Source: Mercenaria mercenaria (lineage: Eukaryota; Mollusca; Bivalvia; Venerida; Veneridae). From it: DNA of 64,000 nt. The stretch lies in NCBI RefSeq assembly GCF_021730395.1, contig NC_069373.1, positions 46,838,501-46,902,500 on the forward strand, written 5' to 3'. A program made the position numbers and the translations under genes. Below are positions 56,918 through 64,000 of the stretch, piece after piece. The notes below the pieces were generated by a model. It searched no databases, was not told where the DNA came from, and worked only from the letters and a program-made list of their open reading frames with translations. Every line of letters starts with the position of its first letter. Position 1 is the stretch's first letter.

Positions 56918-57328
56918 AAACAAGAGCTGTCCGTAAGACAGCGCGCTCTACTTTACTCAGTGCTTGACTCTGAATTAGAGCTTTGCCAGTAAAAAAAAAA
57001 ATCCAAGTTAAAAAGGGACATAAGTCTGTCAAAATTCAAATCAGAGTAATGGGGATTGTTTCTCCTGGTGTAGACTTTGATAGTAAATAACTATTTTAAG
57101 CTTCAAGTCAAAAGCTTTAATAGTAACAGAGATATTTGACTTTATCAAAAACTTTAACCAAAATTCTAAGTTAAAGGGGCATAATTCTGTCAAAATTCAA
57201 ATCAGAGTTATGGGGATTGTTTCAGTAACAGAGATATTTGACTTTATAAAAAACTTTAACCAACAGCGACGCCGACAATGGGGCGAGTGCAATAGCTCTA
57301 CTTTTTCTTCGAAAAGTCAAGCTAAAAA
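56918..57328 (-). mobile_element. Short tandem-unit element with CTCTTGTTT end, nested
   Basis: On the minus strand the 5' end forms the palindrome AGCTTGACTTTTCGAAGAAAAAGTAGAGCT. The interior has two partial units (GGGGCATAATTCTGTCAAAA, TCAAATCAGAGTTATGGGGA in + orientation). The 3' end is the hairpin CTGTCTTACGGACAG directly before CTCTTGTTT. It splits a sequence containing CTTATAAGGAACAGCTTGGG and TTGTTCCTTATAACTG. Confidence 0.75.
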
Positions 57329-57707
57329 TTGTTCCTTATAACTGAAGTTCCTTATATCCGTATAGCCAACTAGTTCCTTGTAACCGAGGTTGGTATAACA
57401 AACACAATTTGTATAGCGAACACGATTTGACTGATGTTTGAAAACAACTTTGTGTTCTCACTCCGGACCGACAATGAATCTTTATGTGAGAGAGTTGAGA
57501 GTCTCTGTCCATTTTTTATATTTATATTGCACAAGGAAATACTATATTTGAAATGACCAAACGATACCAACAAAAGGAATATGTTCGGTATCGCATCCAT
57601 TCTGAAAACAATGTGAGCCAATTATTGTTTAATTGATTCAGGAACGGCTATGAAAAACAACATAATCAAGACCTGTGACTGTCCTGCAAACATTCTAATT
57701 TAAATCA

Positions 57708-58217
57708 TCATTTAATCCAGTTATCGCAATTAGCAGCGAATTCAAAACTTCTAAATATGCCGCGTGTTAAAAACAAAATTATTTGTGACATAATCAGAGT
57801 GGTTTGTCGCGTGTTGATGATTAAGTAAACACACAATACTACATGTACCTTAATCAACCATTCACCTATTGGATAATGTGGATCTATGATTTGCCAGGAG
57901 CAAAAAGAGCCATCGTAAACTCTGCCTTTTGATTGACAGGCGCAACTGTTTTCCCTTAATGTAATTCGTTGTGAATTAAGCAAGCACGCGCATGGCAAAA
58001 AATATGCATCCCGGGGAATCACGTTTGGGATTTTCCAGCATCCTTTTTCAAAATGTATGCATCCAAATACGCAGAAATAAGGGTGTTGTATTATTTGGTT
58101 ACGTTGATTATAATTCTTTTTGCGAGTCTCTACAAATGTAGGGATATAAACAGCACAAGTGAGTTTTCTACACTCTACTTTAAAGACCGAGGCATAATAC
58201 TGTCTAGTATTTGGAAA
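57708..58217 (-). other. Unassigned open frame, minus strand
   Basis: A stop-free minus frame of about 170 codons. It includes YFCVFGCIHFEKGCWKIP, FLPCACLLNSQ, SCACQSKGRVYDGSFCSWQ and IGEWLIK, followed by a possible donor AAG|GTACAT at 57847. It is Cys-rich and not obviously repetitive, which is unusual for chance frames in this AT-rich DNA. No family recognised. On the opposite strand ATG at 58053 opens MYASKYAEIRVLYYLVTLII ILFASL, a membrane-anchor-like start with a good donor (CAA|GTGAGT, 58161). Only one, or neither, is likely real. Confidence 0.25.
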
Positions 58218-58490
58218 ATGTTAATGATGATATTATATATTTCTTTTTATCGTATCCATGAATTAACAAACTATAGATCATAGTAATGAAATAATTTGTG
58301 TTTATGTGCGTGAAAGTGCCGACGTTACTCTGACGTCATCAGCGATTCTCCTGTTTATTTCCGGTTTTTAATAATTCATATTCTTTTTGTCTGTTTGCTA
58401 TAAAGAGGTGTTTTCCACTGAATTTCATATTTTTGGACAGGAAAAAGTGTTCCTTATAACCAAGTTCCCTATAACCAAGGATTTTTACAT

Positions 58491-58989
58491 TGAATAAAGA
58501 AGGAATTAGATCGGGGATTTGAAAAGTGCATTGATAGAACTCTGCAATAAATGACTGAGTTGACAATTTCCAATTTTTAGATTATGGTTACAAGGTCTCA
58601 TGCTAAGACATTATTCATCTATAAACCTTATTTGACAGGCTTCACAATGGTTACAGCTAATCATGTACAATGTATCATAGCATTTTCAATCAAGGCAAAG
58701 ATACATTTATAGATTTTTGACCAATACCAGAAAAAAAGACAAGTTTTATATTCATGTTTTATTGTTTTTCTTTTCTCTCTTTTTTAATATTTTACTAATT
58801 TTCTTAGTTTATCTATACAAACAATTTTATAAGTTTCAAATTAAATACAATATAATACAATTCAAAATCTACAATACAAAAATTATTTACTACAGAGTCT
58901 GTCTATACAAATTTGAAGTTAAAACAGCTGCCACGTATAAAACATCAACAAATGTAACTTATTCTTACTTGTTCTTTACAGAATAAAAC
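58491..58989. other. AT-rich spacer
   Basis: Low-complexity AT. An 89-codon frame at 58717 is compositional. Confidence 0.4.
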
Positions 58990-59150
58990 TGAGTCGCGCC
59001 ATGAGAAAACCAACATAGTGCATTTGCGACCAGCATGGATCCAGACCAGCATCTGCGCAGTCTGGTCAGGATCCATACTGTTCGCTTTCAAACCCTATTG
59101 CAATTAGAGAAACCAAATGCACAATGTTGGTTTTCTCATGGTGCGGCTCA
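58990..59150. mobile_element. Palindromic MITE, copy 5 (internally deleted)
   Basis: Starts TGAGTCGCGCCATGAGAAAA and ends TTTTCTCATGGTGCGGCTCA. The right arm has lost most of the CAGCATGGATCC blocks, leaving 161 bp. Confidence 0.88.
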
Positions 59151-60490
59151 TTAATGTTAATTGATCTTGTTGTTGGGTTTATGTCAAACTAACTAGAGTT
59201 TGATACTGTGACTAATATTTGTTTTGCTGTTTATCATATTTTGGTAGAACCATATTTTTATCTATGCCTCCTTTGGTTCAACCATTTTTTTTGTCTATAT
59301 ACCACTGTAGGTACAGAAACATTTTTCAGCCCAAAGTTAAAGTACTAAATCTTACTAGAACAGAATATATATCAATTTTCAAGATTTTTCAGTTCTATGT
59401 TAGCCACAAATGTACACTTGGATAACAATCATTTTTAACAACTGAACAAAACAGATTTTTATTTTAATTAAAGTATTTCCCAGACAAAGGAAGAAGAAGA
59501 AGAAATATTTCTCAAAATAATAACGTCCAAAAAAACTTATTCCTTAACCGGCAAGCATGACTGGTGATGCGGTACATACCACAATCAACAACACAGATAG
59601 AAGTGGGGAATACCCTGAATGCCTATCACTGATACAGTTTAGAATATGTAACAAACTGTCCTCATAGCAGCTGTTTTAACAGACAAATTGTAAAAGAATT
59701 TCATTCTTATTTCATTAAATATTACGCTTTAATACAAATCTTTGGCATATCAGTACACGTGTGTAACAAAAATAACAACCTATTATTCAAATCATACACA
59801 TTTTGTTTATGTTTTTGTGTATGTTTCTTAAACACCTTTTACAACAGAAAACATCAATAATAAGTGTAAAAGCTTTATATTTAGTAAAAGGTGTGCTTAA
59901 AACTGGTTTGAAAATGTAAACTGTAAATTTCAAAAGTTGCAGTCAACTGATTAAACAAATCAAACACAACCAAATTGATTAAAACATAAAATATTTGTGA
60001 GAATTCTACCCGTATCTCATTGTGCATTCAAACATAAAATTCTTATCAATTCCCTTTACATAATGGAATTTCTTCAAATAAAATCAAATAAAATTCCAAA
60101 GTTTACAAAGCACAAAAGTATTCTGTAACATCAAAAATACCAGTATGTGTTTTGGAGCTTGAATTTAACATCATACCTGCCCTTCTTTCAAAATTTATGC
60201 CTTTACTACATTCTGGTTCTCCACAAGTTAACTGGTGGCTACTTCTCCACATATAATGGAGAAACAATACCAAAACATGTGGTATAAGTTCTTAAACATA
60301 AATAAATCATCAGTTTATATTTTTCATGATACGTAATTATATTCTATGAACATCTCTCTTCAAGATAAGTGTTATTATATTGATGCAGTTTAAACGGAGC
60401 CATTAATTACTTACGAACTCCGTGAAACTTTCCTGATCACAATATGGTAACAATTGCTATTTGGCAACTGATTTTATCAAGATCATCATT
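59151..60490. other. AT-rich DNA, no gene recognised
   Basis: No repeats. It could be 3' UTR or intron of a gene outside the window, but nothing proves it. Confidence 0.4.
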
Positions 60491-60680
60491 TGAGCCGCAA
60501 CATAGTGGCTTTACGACCAGCATGGATCCAGACCAGCCTGCACAACTGCACATTTCTCTAATTGCAATAGGCTTTGAAAGCGAACAGCATGGACCCTGAC
60601 CAGACTGCGTGGATACACAGGCTGGTCTGGATCCATGCTGTTCGCAAAGCCACAATGTTGCTTTTCTCATGGAATGGCTT
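60491..60680. mobile_element. Palindromic MITE, copy 6
   Basis: Starts TGAGCCGCAACATAGTGGCT (part of the usual end lost). The right arm is ACCAGACTGCGTGGATACAC, GGTCTGGATCCATGCTG and CTTTTCTCATGGAATGGCTT. 190 bp. Confidence 0.88.
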
Positions 60681-62465
60681 ATTTTTTTGTTCGAAAGGAA
60701 ACAAGCAAATTTTGATTGAAGACCAATGTTTCAAAGTTATAAACTTGGTTAAAACAGATAATATAATTAAACCATAAACTGAAGAGAAGTTGTACACAGA
60801 AAATAAGCATCTAACAGTATGGTATCAAAATCTTTTACAGATTAAATTCATCACAGACTTATATAAACATCGAGCACTTTCAGCTATTTCCATATGACAA
60901 ATTTCTTATTTAATACCGATATATAAAGACTAATTTGTTCCAGTATATATAAACAAAAATAATCTTTACTACTGGCGTTAGGTAGTGCAAGTTATACAAA
61001 TCAACATCAAAAGGACCTGCAACACGTACAAAAATAATAAACTCCATAAAAAATTTAGTTGTATTTATGAACTGCCATTTTGTATATTCGAAAGCTTCAC
61101 TTTAAATCAACATACATTTCAATTAAAAATTTCTGAACTGCTTACATCCAATTTTTAGCTAAAACTGTCAACAAAATGACTTTTACCACACATGCAAGTC
61201 ATTTTGTTAACATAGAAAGACACTTTTTTGCATGATCGTGTATCTGTAAATGATTTATAATTTATTCATGTTTATCGGACTTCCAGCAAATCATGTAGAT
61301 TACGAGCCAGTACTGCATTTCAATCTGGCTATAGCTGGACCAAGTACTATGAAATATTCACTAGGAAATAATTTTCACTACTTTCACAATTCATTTTTAT
61401 TTGTGAAAAAAATAATGTATGCCTAACTGGAATTTCGCAAGCAGAAAACGAACTACAAACAGTAAAAACCAGCCCAACTCGGATGTTTTCCAGACAACAT
61501 AAAATTTTGACATAAAAGACAAGTATCCCGAATGCTGTAAGTCCATAAAGTTTTAGCCAGATAAAAATTTCTGTGAGTGGATACACAATATAACATTAAG
61601 TTTCTCATCTTTTAAAAAAAAAAAAAAAAAAAAATCACAATGCCCTTTTTTTTCTTCTACAACACTTCAATGTATCAATATATATTTGATACAAGTTACT
61701 TTAGATAAGAGTGAATATAATGATATGCTCACAATTATCACAATGTTTTACCATGTATACGTTCAAGTTTGTTCTCTATCTAACAATTATAATATCAGTT
61801 TCTAATATGATCATACAAAGACTGTAGTTACATCTTTGTAACATGTACTAATAAAAATATCAGCTAAAAAACTATCAACACATTCAACAAACACCATTAT
61901 AATCTGGATTTCAAAATCAAAAATGCCATCGAAAATGCACAAAAAAAAAACTAAGCAGCACCAGAATTTTAAGTAGTTTTTACCACCTTACTATCATAAT
62001 ACAAACAAATGGATTTACCTCCCTTATTCATTAACATATATATATAAGATTTACCTCCCTTCAACCTTCACTGAATAAGCATTACACCAACTTATTTTAC
62101 TAAAAACAAAAAAATAATAATTGAACTTAAAATGTTGCTTGCAAAAGACTAAAAGCTAAAGCATAATGATCTTCCATTGTAAATTGTATCTAATAACTTG
62201 ATAAAAAAATGGCTGTTTCACAGGAAATGATTATGGTACCATATCACTGCTGCAAACAGAAATAATTAAAATACTTTTAAACGCTTCACAGTCACTACCA
62301 AGTGTACCTCCCTCAACTTAACACATTTTTTTTTTTGAAATCTGGCCACTAAAAACGCCCCTATCCCCTTTTGCAAAATGCAATGTCCCAAGGTGGGTGG
62401 GACGGGGTATTTGGCTGTATAAGTAACAATTGTAGGAGCAGTCTGACAATGGAGGTAACTAATGA
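60681..62465. other. AT-rich DNA, no gene recognised
   Basis: Holds a roughly 20-bp A-run at 61615-61634 and TTTACCTCCCTT twice near 62010-62060. No coding frame supported. Confidence 0.45.
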
Positions 62466-62469
62466 AACA

Positions 62470-62982
62470 ACTAGAACTGCTGTTGAGGAAAGCGCATGTC
62501 TCCCACAACTGCGTAATCATCTGAATAGTTATGTATCTGAGCCAACCATGCACCAATGACTTAGAGTGCGGATACTGGCATCAACCATGCACCAATGACT
62601 TAGTGCCGATACTGGCACCACCCATGCACCAATGACTTAGAGTGCAGATTCTGGCAGATTCTGGCATCAACCATGCACCAATGATTTAGAGTGCGGATAC
62701 TGGCATCAACCATGCACCAATGATTTACAGTGTGGATACTGGCATCTGTGTACTGAGCAATTTTCGATGGGCCATAATTCCAAAGTGCCTGGGCCGATTT
62801 GGCTAGTTATTAAACTTGGCCGACGACTTAAAGGCAAACCTATTTTGTTCAAGTTTGGTGAAGACTGGATGAGAACTGTTTGATTTAGAGCGCGGACAAG
62901 ATTTGTGACAGACAGACGGACACACAGACAGGAGTAAAACAATATGTCTCCCACCAAAGTGATGTGGGAGACATAATAATAC
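62470..62982 (+). mobile_element. ATGTCTCCC-family element with 39-bp repeat core
   Basis: It starts ACTAGAACTGCTGTTGAGGAAAGCGCATGTCTCCCAC and ends CAATATGTCTCCCACC..GTGGGAGACATAATA. It shares GCCGATTTGGCTAGTTATTA and GCGCGGACAAGATTTGTGAC with 15.05 kb and 6.84-8.04 kb. About five 39-bp units with CAACCATGCACCAATGACTT, AGAGTGCGGATACTGGCAT sit in the middle, unlike the 28-bp motif of its sister. Confidence 0.8.
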
Positions 62983-64000
62983 GGAATGAGAACACTTGAT
63001 CGTCATGTCAACCTGAGAATGAAGCCAGTCACTTAAACTGAGGTAATTTTGGTAAATGAACAAAACTGAACCAGTCAACATAGGCAATTCTATGTGTGAC
63101 TAAAACTTTCACAATATTCAGACTGAGATTTCTAAGACGCATGTATTTCAGTCTAATATTTCTATGCTTATCGGCTGATATTAAAACAAAAACTTGTTTA
63201 AAAGATTGCTGTAGAAGTATTCTTCTAAAAGTTTTAATGTAATTGTTTAACAAGTAACCCAAGGTCTTACCTAAGGAGGAAACTGCAAGAAAGAGTTACT
63301 ACGAACAAGAATTCTTTGATAAAAGTCATCAATTCTATGTAAAAATACTGATACAGGTGACTCCAATGAGCTAGAAAAAGGAAGACCACTAGAACTACAG
63401 CTGAATGCAAAGTCTTTGTCTAAAAATTGATGAATACAGGACTCTTGTTAGTATTAATGCTGTAGCAAATTTATGATTACATATTACTTTCACTTTAATT
63501 ATGAAGCCTAAATATTTAAAAAAAAAAAAACAAAAAAAAAACCAACTAGGTCTTGTCGAAAACAAACACATATGTCAAAGTTCTTTTCAAAATTATTACT
63601 CTTCTGTACCGCCTTTTCAAATTGTTAATTATATATCACTTAATCAATTTATACTGACAAACAACTCGTGTTACAGAGCCTCGTATCTAACAGAGGTTCT
63701 AATTGCAAAAATGATCTTTCTTCAGTAAATACTGTAGTGTAACAAGATTCAATATTTAACAGAAAAAACAACAACAGAACTTACACATTCATTGAACCTG
63801 AAGTAATTTTAAGAAGAGACGAAAAACTTATCTCAACAATTTGATTCTGTCATTCATTTCATTGTACTAAACAGGAGACAGACATTTTTTTTCAGTCTGT
63901 TTCAAGAAATGGTAAGTTTATTGTAAACAAATATGCTTTAACTAGATTTAATTTGGAGTGTGAAAACATTTAATATTACTTAAATATCATTGGCTAATTA
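62983..64000. other. AT-rich terminal stretch, nothing recognised
   Basis: A-rich run at 63518-63541. Short frames show no motif. Confidence 0.45.

Larger units (their letters stand above)
56876..58490. mobile_element. Possible pogo-like remnant around the nested element
   Basis: The left edge CAGTTAACCTTGCTTATAAGG and right edge TCCTTATAACCAAGTTCCC..CCAAGGATTTTTACATTG are roughly inverse. GTTCCTTATAAC occurs several times, as in pogo/Tigger ends. The boundaries and the single-element interpretation are uncertain. Confidence 0.3.

Overview
The window looks like AT-rich nuclear DNA from a mollusc, most likely a bivalve. The coding sequence is sparse and split by GT-AG introns. One secreted C-type lectin gene spans about 21 kb. 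Nearly everything else is repeats of kinds I associate with bivalve genomes: tRNA-headed SINEs with a conserved core, a short palindromic element beginning TGAGCC and ending GGCTCA (six copies), and many non-autonomous elements whose middles are arrays of about 150-bp tandem units. Genus and species cannot be fixed from sequence alone. No bacterial operon, CRISPR array, rRNA or free-standing tRNA gene was seen.

Layout. 0-1.2 kb: a palindromic element, a small pogo-like element, and the last exon of a TMBIM4-like (Bax inhibitor family) gene on the + strand, followed by a perfect 23-bp hairpin. 1.3-12.4 kb: tandem-repeat transposons, a 28-bp minisatellite inside another element, a SINE, and a 57-bp satellite. 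12.5-34.3 kb: the C-type lectin gene on the - strand. Seven coding exons can be joined in phase: signal peptide; Ser/Asp/Lys 9-residue repeats; two identical EGF-like exons; three exons of a C-type lectin domain. Its introns hold nested transposons and a 5.8-kb foldback structure made of opposed 148-bp satellite arrays. 34-42.4 kb: the lectin 5' region and a second copy of it 6 kb away, a Harbinger-like MITE, a mariner transposase stub, a SINE, a 73-bp array, and a 1-kb element with long inverted repeats. 42.8-48.6 kb: two copies of one small element in opposite orientation, one split by a 1.7-kb insertion with its own inverted ends, plus a Penelope-type endonuclease fragment. 48.7-57.3 kb: more tandem-unit elements and the 81-bp and 36-bp arrays. 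The 36-bp array carries a 350-codon cysteine-rich open frame of doubtful reality. 57.3-64 kb: two more palindromic elements, one tandem-repeat element, and long stretches with nothing recognisable.

Common theme. At least seven elements end in a small hairpin followed directly by TCTTGTTT, and several begin with a palindrome such as AGCTCACC..GGTGAGCT or ACGTCC..GGGACGT. Their tandem middles are unrelated in sequence. This fits rolling-circle (Helentron/HINE/pearl-like) non-autonomous elements, but that assignment is inference. Several otherwise unrelated middles repeat TGACCTTGACCTT, which matches tandem nuclear-receptor half-sites. I found no retroviral, LTR or Polinton element that I could support.
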